Origin: Siphonodentalium dalli
Lineage: Eukaryota > Mollusca > Scaphopoda > Gadilida > Siphonodentaliidae
NCBI GenBank assembly: GCA_032622095.1
Contig: CP136066.1
Coordinates: 187,090,716-187,154,715, forward strand
Length of the DNA stretch: 64,000 nucleotides
Direction: 5' to 3'
In this document: positions 1 through 13,019 of the stretch, one piece after another
How positions within the stretch are numbered: position 1 is the first letter of the stretch
Layout of the letters: the number at the start of each line of letters is the position of its first letter
Notes under the pieces: generated by a model
Seen by the model: only the letters and a program-made list of their open reading frames with translations
Databases searched by the model: none
Told to the model about the DNA's origin: nothing
Position numbers and translations under genes: made by a program

Positions 1-47
1 TTATACATTTTTTATATATAAGTGTGTGAAAACAATTGTACGTAGGC

Positions 48-605
48 CGTTGGTCGTTCTTGGGCATTCAGTGTAGAGTTAGTTTGACATTGGACGTTCG
101 TGGATATTCAGTGTGGAGTTAGTTTGACATTGGACGTCCGTGGATATTGGGTGTGAAGTTAGTTGTATGTTGGACGTTCGTGGATATTCGACGTGAAGTT
201 GGTTGGACGTTCGTGGATATCCAGTGTGGAGTTAGTTTGACATTGGACGTCCGTGGATATTCGGCGTGAAGATAGTTGTATGTTGGACGTTCGTATATAT
301 TCGACGTGAAGTTGGTTGGACGTTCGTGGATATTCAGTATGGAGTTAGTTTGACATTGGACGTTCGTGGATATTCAGTGTGGAGTTAGTTTGACATTGGA
401 CGTCCGTGGATATTCGGCGTGAAGATAGTTGTATGTTGGACGTTCGTATATATTCGACGTGAAGTTGGTTGGACGTTCGTGGGTATTCGGTGTGAAGCTG
501 GTTGTACGTTGGTCGTTCGTGGATATTCGATGTGAAGTTGGTTGGACTTTCGTGGCCATTTGCATGCGGCGTGTGAAGTTAGTTTGACATCGGAAGTTAG
601 TGGAC
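48..605. repeat. Minisatellite of about 40-bp units
   Basis: Tandem degenerate units of about 40 bp built around GGACGTTCGTGGATATTC and GTGAAGTTGGTT or GGAGTTAGTTTGACATT. About fourteen units are visible. The reverse complement of the same words recurs at about 4030-4160, so this array is the left end of a larger inverted structure. The open frames across it are repeat by-products. Confidence 0.85.
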
Positions 606-745
606 ATTGGCGACGTAGTCTATTTTCGCTAAATATCTTCGACTCGCACATGGCGGTAGGACAAACCGCTCGCCTTTGGTCGGATCGCTTTTGCGTGGGA
701 AGAATAATTGTTTCATGAGAGTTCACCGCTGAAATGTAAAGCCTA

Positions 746-918
746 CAGTAATGCCCAAAGTAATTGACCACTTAACCACAGCAGAATTATGGGTAATTTT
801 TCAGGATTTCGCCGAGAGCTTTCCGATGAATGGCAACAAGCCATATTTCCGACGAAATCCTGAAAAATTACCCATAATTCTGCTGTGGTTAAGTGGTCAA
901 TTACTTTGGGCATTACTG
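746..918. repeat. Perfect 66-bp stem hairpin
   Basis: Bases 746-811 are the exact reverse complement of 853-918, with a 41-bp loop. Part of the stem (AATTCTGCTGTGGTTAAG) also occurs inside the large palindrome at about 26337 and, inverted, at about 32025, so it belongs to a dispersed family. Confidence 0.9.
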
Positions 919-1170
919 TATTCCTTCACTCGTTTAGCCTCTACACTCGAAATGTTTACATACTGTTCTAAGTCCCAAATGTTCTCACAGACATCCCAAT
1001 ATATATATGCTTCTTGGTGACACATTGGGTTCTTATTCGACATATTTGAATGTTTGCAGATACCAAAAATAAACTTGTATGTAATATATGTGGTGAAATT
1101 CCTGCATTTAGTTAGACATTGAGGGTGTAAGTACATTGGTCTATTTTCACTATAACACAGCACAGGGGCC

Positions 1171-1360
1171 TGTAACGCGCTCAGCTGCCCGCTCCCTTTT
1201 GCACTGTCCCTATACGCCGACTCTGTATACGAGCCTGCTTCACGTCAATGGTACAATATACAAAGGTACTGAGTATATTACTATTAACGTGAAGCAGGCG
1301 CGTATATAGAGTCGGCGTATATGGGAAGTGTAAAGGGGGCGGGCAGCGGAGCGCGTTACA
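1171..1360. repeat. Imperfect GC-rich hairpin, MITE-like
   Basis: TGTAACGCGCTCAGCTGCCC at 1171 pairs with GGGCAGCGGAGCGCGTTACA ending at 1360. The arms are about 75 bp with several mismatches, around a roughly 45-bp centre. No coding content. It looks like a short foldback MITE; no target duplication is clear. Confidence 0.7.
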
Positions 1361-2140
1361 CGCCGCTGTGAAACATATCATTGACTCGCATTTGTTGACA
1401 AGTCTGATAGCAAAAACTGCCTTGTTTAAAAAAAAAATCATATGCCCGTCAAACATATTTTCATGTAAATAACCAACTGACGAATGTCCATTAACGTCCA
1501 ACCAACTTCACAGCGATTTTCACCAAACTATCTTCGATATTCGCACATGGTGACAGGACAAAATGTTGTGTTTTGGTCGGAACGGATTGCGTGGGAAGAA
1601 TCATTGGTCATTGAGACTTCCCTGCTGAATGTTCAAGCCTATTCGTTCACTTGTTAGTTTCTATACCCTCTACACTCGAAATGTTCACATAATATTCTTT
1701 TCCATAATATTCCACAGTCAAACAGACATTCAAATATATGCTTCTATGCAGCTGATATGGTAGTGAAATTCTTGCGTTTAATTCGACATTGAGGGGGCAA
1801 GTATACTGACATAGGTTAGCGCTAGACTTAGGCGTTTTCAATAAAAACTGACTCGCACATGAGTACAGGGCAAACCGCTATGTTTTGGTCGAAGTGGTTT
1901 TGCGTGCGAATTATCTATGATCAATAAGATTTCTCTGCTGCATTTCCAAGACCCTTAATATCTAATTAAAAGCAGTAATTTCACCAGATATATCACACTT
2001 CTATTTGGTATCTACAAACATTTAACTGTATCGAATAAGAACCATATAAGTTATACAGAAGCATATAGTTGAATGTTTGTTTGAACGTCTTTCACAAGGT
2101 AAACGGACAGTCAGGACTTTATGTGAAAATTTCAAACCTT

Positions 2141-2931
2141 TGAAAAAAAGGTAGTCAATATGACTAACTTATGTTAGTCAAACGTTTGTCCCCAGGATGA
2201 CTAACTTAGCTTAGTCAAAATGACTAAGGCAGAAAATTAGTCATATTGATCAGAGTGATCTTAGTCATAAGAGCTAAGGAATAGTTAGTCAAAACGACTA
2301 ATTGGGTCATTTTACAATTGTGTTGGTCAAAAGTGACCAGGATTGAGTCGTAATGACTAACCTTTCGTTGTCAACGGAAAATGTAATGTGGCGCAAATGT
2401 AATGTGGCGCAAATGTAATGTGGCGCAAATTTTGTGCAAATAATTCCAATACTCAACTAGATGATATATATATTATCCAGAATCAGAGATCGAGTTGACA
2501 GCAGGGCAATCTTTTAATCAATTCTCCAAAACACAGATTTGAACACTGGTCCATTGAGATGTAAAACAATACAATAGTTCGTGATAATAGGTCTGCTTAA
2601 CTGGTTCATTTTTTCAAGACGTCTGTGGTGTCTATGAAATACGAACCTTTTAACCAAATAATGTAGCCCGAGGTGTGTTGGTGAAATTCTGATATATATG
2701 CCATTATATCCACCATCACATTGATTCTATGGAAATTGAAAATTTAACAATGAACATTAAACATCATTTAAAGCAGTGTCGCATTTAGAGTTATTCTTCG
2801 TGTAACTTAGTCACTATGACTTAGGTCAGAGTTAGTCATAGTGACTCGCTGAATGATGTGGGTTAGTCAAAGTTACTCCAAATGCTTCTGACTAACCCTA
2901 GGTTAGTCATATTGACAAGATTTTTTCTCAG
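2141..2931. mobile_element. 791-bp TIR element with iterated TTAGTCA words
   Basis: The ends are imperfect inverted repeats sharing GTCAATATGACTAAC next to an A-run (left) or T-run (right). The subterminal zones (2150-2360 and 2805-2925) carry about 14 exact TTAGTCA/TGACTAA heptamers in both orientations; the middle has none. The flanks resemble the interrupted local repeat seen intact near 3880-3940, which supports an insertion. No ORF. It is probably a non-autonomous DNA transposon whose heptamers could be transposase-binding sites (inference). Confidence 0.6.
2381..2428 (+). repeat. 16-bp tandem repeat, 3 copies
   Basis: ATGTAATGTGGCGCAA is repeated three times head to tail, inside the word-poor middle of the 791-bp element. 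Confidence 0.85.
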
Positions 2932-4169
2932 TGTAGATGCTAAATAAATGAACGAATAGGCTTTAAAATTCAGCATGTAGGTCCCACGGAGCAATCATTC
3001 TTCCCTTACAATACCGATACGGTCGAAACACAGCAGTTTGTCCTGTCCCCATGTGCGAATCGAAGATATTGTTTGTGAAAATCGCTGTGAAGTTCGTTGG
3101 ACGTTCGTGGACATTCGGCTATTTATATGAAATATTGTTTGGCAGGCATATGATCTCTTTAAATAAGTGTTGTCCGGGTATAGTGGCGCTATCACACTTG
3201 TCATCAAAAGCGAGTCAATGCTATTTTTGTTAGACCGTGTCGCGAATGTCTACGAACGTCCAAACAATTTCACAGAGGTATTTCCAGATATTTGATCATC
3301 CCCAGTATTATCTAAAAAACTGCAATAATTTCGTAATGCCGATATTTCCTTTTTTATACATCCAGATGTGTCCATTGAACCGGAAACGGGCACTATCATT
3401 AGCCCAGAAGCATATATTGGAATGTCTGTTTGATGTCTGCATGAATGTTTTTCAAATGGCAAACGGACATTCGGTACATAGAACATTCTGGGCTAATTTC
3501 GCCATGACTGTAGAGGGTATTGACAAAATAGGACCAAAATAGGCTTGAAAATTCAGCAGATAAATATAATGGATCATAGATTATTCCCAATCAATACCAC
3601 TCTTCGCCCAAAAATATAGCCGTTTGTCCTGTACCCATGTGCGAGTCGTGTAAATTTTAGCGAAAATTGACAAAGTACAGCGCCAATGCACTTGTCGCCT
3701 GAATGTCTATTTAAATGCACGAAACTCAACACACAAAAAATATTACAATTGTACATGTATTTGGTATTTACAAATACAAACATTCAAAAGTATCGAATAA
3801 GAACCCTATAAGTTATCTAGAAGCATATATATACATTTGAATGTCTGTTTTAATGTCTTTCAACGGGGAAACGGGCATTCGGGACATTATGTGACAAATT
3901 CGAGTGTAGAGCGTATAGATAAACGAGTGGAGCAATGGGCTTGACACTTCAGCAGTGCACTCGCATGAAACAATTATTCTTCCCACGCAAAAGCGATCCG
4001 ATCAAAAGAGAGCGGTTTGTCTTGCCCCAATGTGCGAATGTCGACGAATGTCCAATGTCAAACTAACTTCACATCGCGAATGTCCACGAACGTCCAACCA
4101 ACGTCACATTCAATATCCAAGAATGACCATCGTCCAACCAACTTCACACCGAATTTCCTCACACCTGTA

Positions 4170-5900
4170 AATACGTTATACTGTTTAAATGCATATCACA
4201 CGACATTGGTTCACCTCGTATAGACCCGGAAGACGTCTTAAATTGACATCTGAAGGAAATATCAAGTTAAATTTATAAAGTTATTGTTGTTCCATACTGT
4301 ATTTCTCTTACTTGTGATATGAGCAATAGAGTTACCACAGCCAGTAATACAATGATTAAAGTTCCATATGAATGGTCTCGGCATATGGGCATTGGTATTT
4401 CAAATGAATATCGCTTTATCTAGTCTTCCCCAAATCATCTTAACCCCCAATTTATTTTAGACTAGGACTAGGCCGTGTTCCTAACTTCCCAGATGGAAAC
4501 AGGATGTAGTACATTAATAATGGGCACGACCGTCACAATCAGTTCACTTACACCAAAACACCCCATGAATACCGGGTAGACAAACAGTGTCAACGCTTGT
4601 ACATTTTATTCTACTCAACTCAACTCATTCTGTAGTAAACATTATTTAATGAATATAATTCTACATTATACTAGAATACATATGTGGGTATATATCCATT
4701 GTATGGAGGGTAATTGTCAAGAAGCTTAAAGCTGTTTGATGCATGTCATATAGCAGAAAAAGATGAACTTCTGCATTAACACCGCATAGGTATATATCGA
4801 TGCCAACATAGCCTGTAGATGGACACATCTGTTCGGATAATTGACACAAAATTGCACAATGCCATGAACAGAAAAGCCAAGACTTGCACATAAAACATCA
4901 CATATGGTAATGTACTAAGAGCTTGCAACCCCATGGCGAATAATATCCTTCCAGATTTGTTATTGTGACGCCGAGAGTCACACTGCGAAAGAATTATACC
5001 TAGTGTATTGATTGCGTTCGTGGGTCTTCGAAACTCTCTCCACGGCAGGGTTGCCAATAGGTACTGGTGCCGGTACCGGAACCTGCGGTAATCAAAAATT
5101 AAATTGGTACCTGTTCTGATGTCGAGTATCGACGGTTGTCGGTACTGATTGTTGATTTCTATTAATATACATCTCAACGAATATAATGGGTTAATTCAGC
5201 AGCTCAACATAACGCCAAACACAACTGCGACGGGTTAACGTGATATCGTCAGCACATTCAAACATCAAAGGCAAAGTATGCCGCACTATGACAACTTGTC
5301 ACGAAATTGACAGAATGCATGCATTGTGTGTGCGCTATTGATAACTTTATTTCTTAAACCGGCCCAGTAGTCAACATACTAGACTAGGCAAATATGGACA
5401 TAGGTGTCGCCTCGAGAGGGAATTTATGAGACCTACATTTTTTGGTTAGCATGAACACTTAACTTTCTGAATCCGTATGGCGGACTTTTTTTTCGCACCG
5501 TGTGGTTTTATTGAGGCACCTGGTGATAAAATCGGTCATTTTTTAAATAAACCCGACATATTTGACAGAGTATATTCACACCTTTTGAGAAGAGATATTC
5601 GTCCAATTTTGATACCTGTGAATGGGGCGATAACCAGATTAAGGTAATACATGTAACCATTGAATCTCGGAATGACAGTCATGACGACATGTGACGTCAA
5701 ATAATTTTTAGGCTGAGAAGAATATGACGATTCACGCAAAGCGTTGTCTTTCGTTTCTTATAAAATCAGAAGTAAGATGGTTATGCCCAATTATTTATGT
5801 ACCATGGGAAACTACTGCCAATTATCTACGTTATAATATATCACTTATCGCTGTTGGTCGCAATATTTGTTATCAAAGACAGAATAATCAACCCTCCCCA
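4170..5900. other. No gene recognised
   Basis: A 133-codon minus-strand frame (4776-5177) has no recognisable domain and is compositionally like random AT-rich sequence. No clear repeat or RNA gene is visible. Confidence 0.5.
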
Positions 5901-5929
5901 TAAAGCTGTGGTGTAATGCACACACAGAA

Positions 5930-6720
5930 CGCACGATTATGTGCGAAATTAACACAACAGCCGTTGATGGACTGTTAAGGTATTGTCTAAAATATATGTT
6001 TCGATCGACACAGTTGAACATTAAGGTAACAATATTACATAATGTACCTCCTGACTCAATTTTGTATGGGTGGAGATAATTAGTGTATAGGTAATTTCAT
6101 TCCGTCTTGGTTTTAAAACTGGCTAATAACCCAAGATGGCTGCCAATATGGTGGCCGGTATATAGGTGGAAATTGTGAAATTTGTAACAACGAACGATTA
6201 TCTGCCCAAATGGCTTAACTAACACAACGGCCGTCGATAAACTGCTACCGTTTTATGTAATATATATATCCCGATCCATCGACTAGAACATTTAAGTGAA
6301 ACAGGTACGCAAAGCCCCTCCTGTCCCCAATTTTCGATTAAATATTTAATTAGTTTAGTCAAAAACTAATCGAAAACCTATTTTGTCATCTTCTCGAAAT
6401 GCATACAGACAATAATGTAGCGTGGGTGGATATGATTTGTGTGTACGATAATTTCATGCCGTCGGCGGTTACTACATGACATATTAACCCCAAGATTGCT
6501 GCCGTCGGCGGTTACTACATGACATATTAACCCCAAGATTGCTGCCGTCGGCGGTTACTACATGACATATTAACCCCAAGATGGCTGCCGTCGGCGGTTA
6601 CTACATGACATATTAACCCCAAGATGGCTGCCGTCGGCGGTTACTACATGACATATTAACCCCAAGATGGCTGCCAATACGGTGACCGGTATACGGATAG
6701 AAATTGTGAAATCTGTCATG
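5930..6720 (+). repeat. Diverged segmental tandem duplication
   Basis: The segment starting near 5934 (ACGATTATGTGCGAAATTAA...) is repeated in diverged form from about 6193 (ACGATTATCTGCCCAAATGG...). Both copies end in a block with AAGATGGCTGCCAAT followed by GAAATTGTGAAAT. The second copy is enlarged by a 43-bp tandem expansion. Confidence 0.65.
6458..6672 (+). repeat. 43-bp tandem repeat, 5 copies
   Basis: Five almost identical 43-bp units start with GCCGTCGGCGGTTACTACAT. The diverged neighbour at about 6100 has a single equivalent, so the expansion is recent and local. The first two units end AAGATTGCT and later ones AAGATGGCT. Confidence 0.95.
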
Positions 6721-8715
6721 TCGCAATAAACACCACCATCGCAAGCAATGCAATGTCTTATAAAACCAATAGTCCTATTATATTCATATCATTTTGCAAT
6801 AATATGACGTAACAGTGGTCAGTTCTATTAAAATGGCAACCAGATTGGTACCCACGAGTGAGAGGATCGACACATTTTGCATTCATTCGTTCTCAAGTAA
6901 GATTTGTTCTTCGAAATCGGTGGCATGTCGTGCAAATTATTTCACAATAAAAATGATTTATTTAAGGCAGATAGCTGTCTGACTATCTTTGCGAAAAGGT
7001 TATATTAAATCTAACACGACATTTAAGCACACTTGGCACTCTCTATGGCTATTTGTAACAAAATGCGACCGCGAATGACAAAATTAACTAATTATCCAAT
7101 TTGGATATATATCTCATCAAATAACTCATGTTGATACGAATCGTTAGTTATCCTCTATCAACGAGGCGTGGATACAAGAACGGATCTACTGATACATCGG
7201 GTCTCGTGTATAACGTTCTAAAAATGAGTATAAATGGATCTCATTGACCAATAGCAATTGCTGCCCAGTCCGAAAGCGGACATATCCAGCAAATTTTCAA
7301 ACCGTCACATCATACAGGTTCGTTCAGTTTCATCAACATGCAGTAGACTCGTTGAATTGTGTGTTTTAACATTTACCGGATTATTTTCCATGACACCTAA
7401 TTCGCACACAAGGAGATGGAAACATGGTTGATTTTCATGTTGTAGTTTGTCAGCTGCTCAACGGGTGGGAGGTATTTGCTTGTACTAGCAGTAGATAAGT
7501 TGCAAAGCAAAGTCAAGGCTCTAAGCGACATTTCCAACAACGAAAATACCAGCGATGTGGTAAATCACATAAAACTGTCAAACTATGTTCCTATATATAT
7601 CGATTGCATGTTACTCTGTATAGTATGGTACAGGAGTCTCTTGTCACCACATGTACACTCGTGATTTCCAGAAGCGACTGAACAATTGCTTGTAAGACGA
7701 GGTACCCCAAATATGGACAGTTATCCCATGCGAGATGAACAGTCATACTACCCATGTCTTTCTATGCTGATGAGTAGGTAGGATTACTTCTGGAAGGCTG
7801 TACATTCAGAAAACAGCATATATATCGAGTATTGTCATGGCGTTTTATCATGTAGACAGATACATTTTGGACTTTTGGTATCACAGTGTAAGTTTTAGCT
7901 TATTGTGACAACATAATGAAAAGGACGTCAATTGCAATTATTTGTACACATGCCATACACAGGTTGATACCAGGAAGCATATAATAACTTTCTAGATAAG
8001 TAAAAAAATAATGCGGTTAGGAACCTGCTGATGCCAGCAGGTCGGATGTCTGAAAACATACCATATTTTGATTATGGCCGTTCATGATTAAAGCATTAGA
8101 ATTCCACAACCCGTCATATATAACGCCAGATGTGTTACAGTTAAATTCAAATGTGTCTATAGTTATCCCACTATACGCGATGTGAGTGGACCGTGTGTAG
8201 TGCGTATCCTGATATATTGTGGTAGTGTTTGATGTGCAAATGGGCAAAACAAAATGGGACCACGAGACGCGAGTCTTGGTGTAATTTGTCGCTGCATCTC
8301 AGAAATGACATATAGCAACAACCTCTGTGCAGACCAGAATCTTATCTACGATAGCTCATCCATAACAACTCCGAATGTGCCTCAGCGAAATCAGTAACTG
8401 GACACGATAGCCGTAGTTTAGTATTTTTACTGAACAGCGTGTGTGGAATACATGCATATGTCTTTGGACAATCGGGACGATATGGGGGCGAGGAATTATT
8501 CGCCATATTGTTTTCCGCCGATGTTGCCTGTAAATACGAATATTAAATATTGCCCGATTGACACAGTAATGACATGGGTTTTACGTTTCAAAAACCAATA
8601 GTACTTGCAACAGCGTCACTTTAGAAAATTCTAACCCCGACCATTATCTTTCTCGTACAAAGCTACTGCTAGTAGACCCCTTTGGCATAATCTAGATGGT
8701 CCCCTGTGAATTTCT
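6720..8715. other. No gene recognised
   Basis: Frames at 7476-7664 (+) and 8017-8247 (-) carry no motif I recognise. No repeat structure is obvious. A single unrecognised exon cannot be excluded. Confidence 0.4.
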
Positions 8716-8721
8716 ATAGAA

Positions 8722-8722
8722 C

Positions 8723-8757
<35 letters not shown>
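8722..8757 (+). repeat. (ACAG)n microsatellite
   Basis: About nine ACAG units in a row. Confidence 0.95.
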
Positions 8758-8759
8758 TT

Positions 8760-9739
8760 CGCAAATATAGATATAGAAGACTATTATAGAAAAGACGTAT
8801 ATTATAAGTTTTTTAAGATTTTAAGTTTAAATTTGTTTTATTTATATTTACCTCACCATATGGTGAGTACCCAGACATATACAGATATAGCGTATTGTCT
8901 TGACAATGTATATTGAATGTTACATGATGTCAAACAATCAGAACAATTTCAAACTATTTTCGGTCTGAAATTCCCAGCTACAAGATGTGTCGTGTCAGGG
9001 ATGTAATTTACTGTTGAATAGTTTGACCATGCACGAAGTGTACCACGACAAAATCGGAATCTACATAAAGTAAACCATATATTCAGCGTCATCCACAGCG
9101 CGGCACGTTATTAATTTGGACACAATGACGTCAGGGGGCAATCGCAAAAATAACAAGTCTTCCCCTGTGTTATTGGTTTCCGATTGTTTTATCGCACATT
9201 AGAACGATGAAATGACACCAGTTAGTGCATAATTGACTCATGCCACGATAAATTCGGGCAAATGTCCGTTAAGTAACAACTTGAGGAATTTCGCATGTAG
9301 TAAACTGTTGTACGTGTACAGTAATAAGTAGTTTGTCGTTCAGTATTTATAATAAATGAATGGAAGATCGATTGTAGTTATTGGGTTATATTTACACACT
9401 AAGTGTTGTCATCACTAAATCCAGCATTCTGATTGGTCGGCGCCCACGTGGCTAGTTGCAGTTATTTCTCGGTGAATGCGCAACGCCTTATAACACCAAG
9501 CTCATAACACCATCGATACGTCATTGGGTTTGGAAAGACGAACGCGTAATGTTTTGGGCGCATTTGGACTCGCGCAGGATTGACTTAATACATCATCGGG
9601 TTTCAATACGAAGAGAAATTGTTCCTATTAACTTTTGCCAAGGGTGCTACTGGGTATTTTGGGCTGATCTTGTCACGATACACTTTTCGATTTAAATACA
9701 TTTACAAAAGTGGCTTTTTCGCTAAATGTATATAAATAT
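8760..9739. other. No gene recognised
   Basis: AT-rich, apparently unique sequence. A 79-codon plus-strand frame at 9456-9695 has no recognisable domain. Confidence 0.4.
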
Positions 9740-9897
9740 AAGGATTAACTGTCATGTGGACTATTTTTATGGAGATGTAACCGTGAGGTAAGTGGTCATA
9801 ACTTGTATGTAAAACCCTTCGGGTTTTACACAAGTTATGTCCACTTACCTCACGGTTACATCTCCATAAAAACAGTCCACATGACAGTTAATCCTTA
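9740..9897. repeat. Long hairpin, about 75-bp stem
   Basis: AAGGATTAACTGTCATGTGG at 9740 pairs with the complement ending at 9897. The stem is almost perfect to an apex of AAAACCCTTCGGGTTTT, so there is virtually no loop. It sits immediately left of the double-hairpin MITE. A variant of the apex word (CCCCGAAGGGTTTCG) recurs just right of that MITE at about 10318, suggesting that both belong to a larger interrupted inverted-repeat element. Confidence 0.9.
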
Positions 9898-9914
9898 TTT
9901 AACCGGCAGAGTAA

Positions 9915-10303
9915 TTAACCCTTTACCCAACAAACCGGCCAAATAAAGCTTCAACAGCCTAAACTATCTTCTGTCTGTCTCAATAGAACCATACAAATAT
10001 GGATATCATTGGAACCGGCTCCTTGACCACATTGTGATAGTTACAGTTATACCCTGTGCCAATGCATTCTCTTATATATGCGAGTCGACCATAGGTCGCC
10101 TCGCATATATAAGAGAATGCATTGGCCTAAAAAAATCTTTTTTTAACACTTTTTACCATTTTTTCTTACAATCTTTAACAATTTTATAATTTGTAATGTG
10201 TTAAGCCAATGCATTCTCTTATATATGCGAGGCGACCTATGGTCGACTCGCATATATAAGAGAATGCATTGGCACAGGGCCATTTTGTTGGGTAAAGGGT
10301 TAA
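9915..10303. mobile_element. Double-hairpin MITE, copy 1
   Basis: Terminal inverted repeats TTAACCCTTTACCCAACA and its complement end at 9915 and 10303. Inside are two long palindromes (about 10055-10124 and 10205-10275), each with the core TTCTCTTATATATGCGAG, a central GTCGAC, and ends in CCAATGCA; they lie in opposite orientation around an A/T-rich spacer. An outer inverted pair (ACCGGCAGAGTAATTA near 9902 and its complement near 10350) flanks it, so it was probably inserted into an older inverted-repeat element. No ORF. Confidence 0.8.
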
Positions 10304-10829
10304 ACAAAATGTATGCACCCCGAAGGGTTTCGCACAAACTTTGTCTAATTACTCTGCCGGTCAAAACCCAATGACCCCCGATCGATCGTCCAGTCATTCC
10401 TTATAATCATATATGATCATATACAAGTGGATTTACTGCAAATCAAACTGAAATATCTCTATGATTTTTGACAGTATTAAATTATATAATTGATATGAGC
10501 CCGGTATAAAATCACGCACAAATATAAACAAACCGGCGTAAAAACAACCGATTGGAAAACACGACAGCTGAAGTTAGAAAGTTCGCCCAACATAACAACA
10601 CGCGGTGAGCGCGTAATCGACTTGAAGTGGCGTATGCTTTATGAAATGGAAGCTCCAGTTATTGCTTGATAAACCTGGGAAGCATTCATGTAAACAGTAT
10701 CGTGAATGATTCGCGATTAGTATTGATTCTTACGGGCGCTAATTGTGTGAATGTAGAGTGTGTGTGATTATATTTACATAATACCCTATCGCACACTACA
10801 GTATACGCGTTCTACTGTGAATTGGCTAT

Positions 10830-10957
10830 ATAATAGTCTGGTCGTTGAAGCATGGACCTAGAACAAATTGTTTACAAGCGGTTTTCGGTGTCATATTGTC
10901 GGGCAGAATGTAGGGAACAACATATCCAAAATCCGCTAAAATCCGCTTTGGGGAAAA
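10830..10957 (+). repeat. Inverted-repeat arm, left
   Basis: About 130 bp here reappears inverted at 12880-13019. Shared words include TAGAACAAATTGTTTACAAG and AACAACATATCCAAAATCCG. The two arms enclose about 1.9 kb with no recognised gene. Confidence 0.75.
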
Positions 10958-10959
10958 TT

Positions 10960-12875
10960 CTCTATAATGTCTGTTGTTATCGGAAAATACTGAAATTCTG
11001 CGGCAGGTGCTCCAATTAATGCCAAATTCGTAATAAATTGAAATATACACAAACATTGCTTAGTCGTAAACCATATATGTAGAATATATTTCCCAAAATG
11101 GCCACCAAAATGGACAAAATCGAATGGAATTTACATTTAGTGTAAAATTGAATAGCTAGTCCTATACGAGTGAACAAACGCTCGAATATTGCGAGGAAGA
11201 ATGACTACAGGTATAAGAGAAACTTTTGATTAGAGATGTACGAATTCTTTCTGATGTATCTCACGAGAGAGCAAGCGAAATCAGGGTCTTGTGGAACGGT
11301 TAAATCTGGACTTTTGGACACCCAGAAACAGAAAAATGACGCAGTTTTATCTGTACCGCTAAACTTGAATCGTGTGATATATGTGTAATTAAACAGCTAA
11401 ACGGGATTTAGTAGGGATGTATTGACTATGCGGCCTTTCTCTAGAAGCAGAAATATATGTAGTCAGAGCAGTCTCACGAATGAGACCGATCACCATTTAT
11501 TTTGATATCTACGGTATAAAACCTTTACAAATTAATTGCTATAAAACGGTATGAATTATGTTCATATTGTACTGGGGAGAATGCGTAGTTGCTATTGTAC
11601 GTGTCTCAAAATATTAGTTATAGTTGCCTCAGATCAAGTGATAAAACACGAATATTTCGCTTTTATCACAAGAATGCGTGATGGTATACCATGAACTAAA
11701 TTTATTAAATCACAAATGAGTACCATAGACTCTCTTCAATAAATTCAAAACTTGACCATAATTGCCTACATAATCTGTGACAGAGACTGTGTTTATACCT
11801 GGAAATTATATTTGGTTGAATTCACCAAGGCCACATCTACGCGAAACTTACTACGTTGTCTTCAACCGCATCACCGCGTTTACCCATTCTCCATAATGTT
11901 ACACATGTCTGTTGCACACAGAACCACAACTAACAATATTGGGTGAATGTTCAACGTTGGAATAACATCTTAAACGACGATCAACTGATATTTAGCACGA
12001 TTACGTGGGTGGTAATGGTAATATATTTTCAAACAAAAATATTCTTAAAACTAATAGTGTGCATTGCGCTGTAGCTTATTCTAGTTGTAAAGTGGCCACT
12101 GAAGTAATTTTAACAAATTTGTCTACTAAGAAACCGGGTTGGTAGCAGAATAAAAATTAGTCTTACATACAATGTACTATGTACAGTCTCTTTCACCTGG
12201 TGAGATTCGGTGCTAATCCATTGAAGATATGAGTGTTTCTTTACAGTATAATAACCATTGCGACATACGTGTATCGTTTATTATCACCGGGAGTGTTGAC
12301 AATTCCGGAAATATAACTATTATTTATACCTCTAGAGTATGCACTTAAATTTCGGCGTTGCATTCAATATTTAATCACCATGCCGAATGAAACTACCATG
12401 CACTGTGAGGCGAAACATTAGTTCGTGTGTTGCATGCACGAGCTATTTTTGTTTTGCCCAACAGTTGGATGTTGGATAAGCAGAACACCCAAACGTTAAA
12501 GACGTAAATCATTGGGGGTTGACTTGCTGTGCAGTGACCGATGATCCTTCAGATTGATCTGTTTTAAATATGTGTGTAGCTTTAAAGATATTTAACAACC
12601 GACTTGTATATTGCCAATACGTATTTCACTCTTATGTGGTTACCCAATATGTTGCTTTCTACGTGGTATGGTTTGGAGTTGCTGCCATTTTGACAGCCAT
12701 TTCATGGCCACGATTGTATAATTTTCTGTCCGTGTCACTCTACTCGCTCCCGCATTCTAATTTAACACAAACTGATATAACGGCGTAATTATGATGCCAC
12801 TATATATCGTATAATGACTTATATCGAGAACTGATGTAGTATAGACAACCATGCTGGACGCCATCGTGGATAAAA
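10960..12875. other. No gene recognised
   Basis: The interval between two inverted arms. Short frames (11752-11946, 12570-12788) show no domain. It could be the body of a non-autonomous element, but no ends or target duplication were identified. Confidence 0.4.
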
Positions 12876-12879
12876 AAAG

Positions 12880-13019
12880 TTTCCCCAACGCGGATTTTTG
12901 CGGATTTTGGATATGTTGTTCCTGATGATTTTCCGCGTCGAATGACACCGAAAACAGCTTGTAAACAATTTGTTCTAGGTTAACCTAAAAACCGAGTCTC
13001 AACGACCAGACTATAATTG
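12880..13019 (-). repeat. Inverted-repeat arm, right
   Basis: The reverse-complement partner of 10830-10957, diverged by a moderate number of substitutions. Confidence 0.75.

Larger units (their letters stand above)
48..4165. mobile_element. Foldback-like element with minisatellite ends
   Basis: The left side (minisatellite 48-605, then 605-740 and 915-1150) reappears inverted on the right side (about 3700-4165). Shared words include the GGGAAGAATAATTGTTTCAT region near 697 with its complement near 3963, and the GTTTAGCCTCTACACTCGAA region near 934 with its complement near 3900. Further partial copies lie at 1500-1960 and 2940-3660, so the interior is nested. Terminal inverted repeats made of tandem subrepeats are typical of foldback (FB/TU) elements. 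No transposase was seen. The exact ends and target duplication are not established. Confidence 0.5.

Noticed and set aside
2150-2930. Cluster of AP-1-like sites (TGACTAA) as an enhancer
   Set aside because: The words sit in a TIR element and are confined to its two subterminal zones, so transposase-binding repeats are the simpler explanation.
4776-5177. 133-codon minus-strand frame
   Set aside because: No recognisable domain or codon bias; stop-free by chance is plausible at this length.
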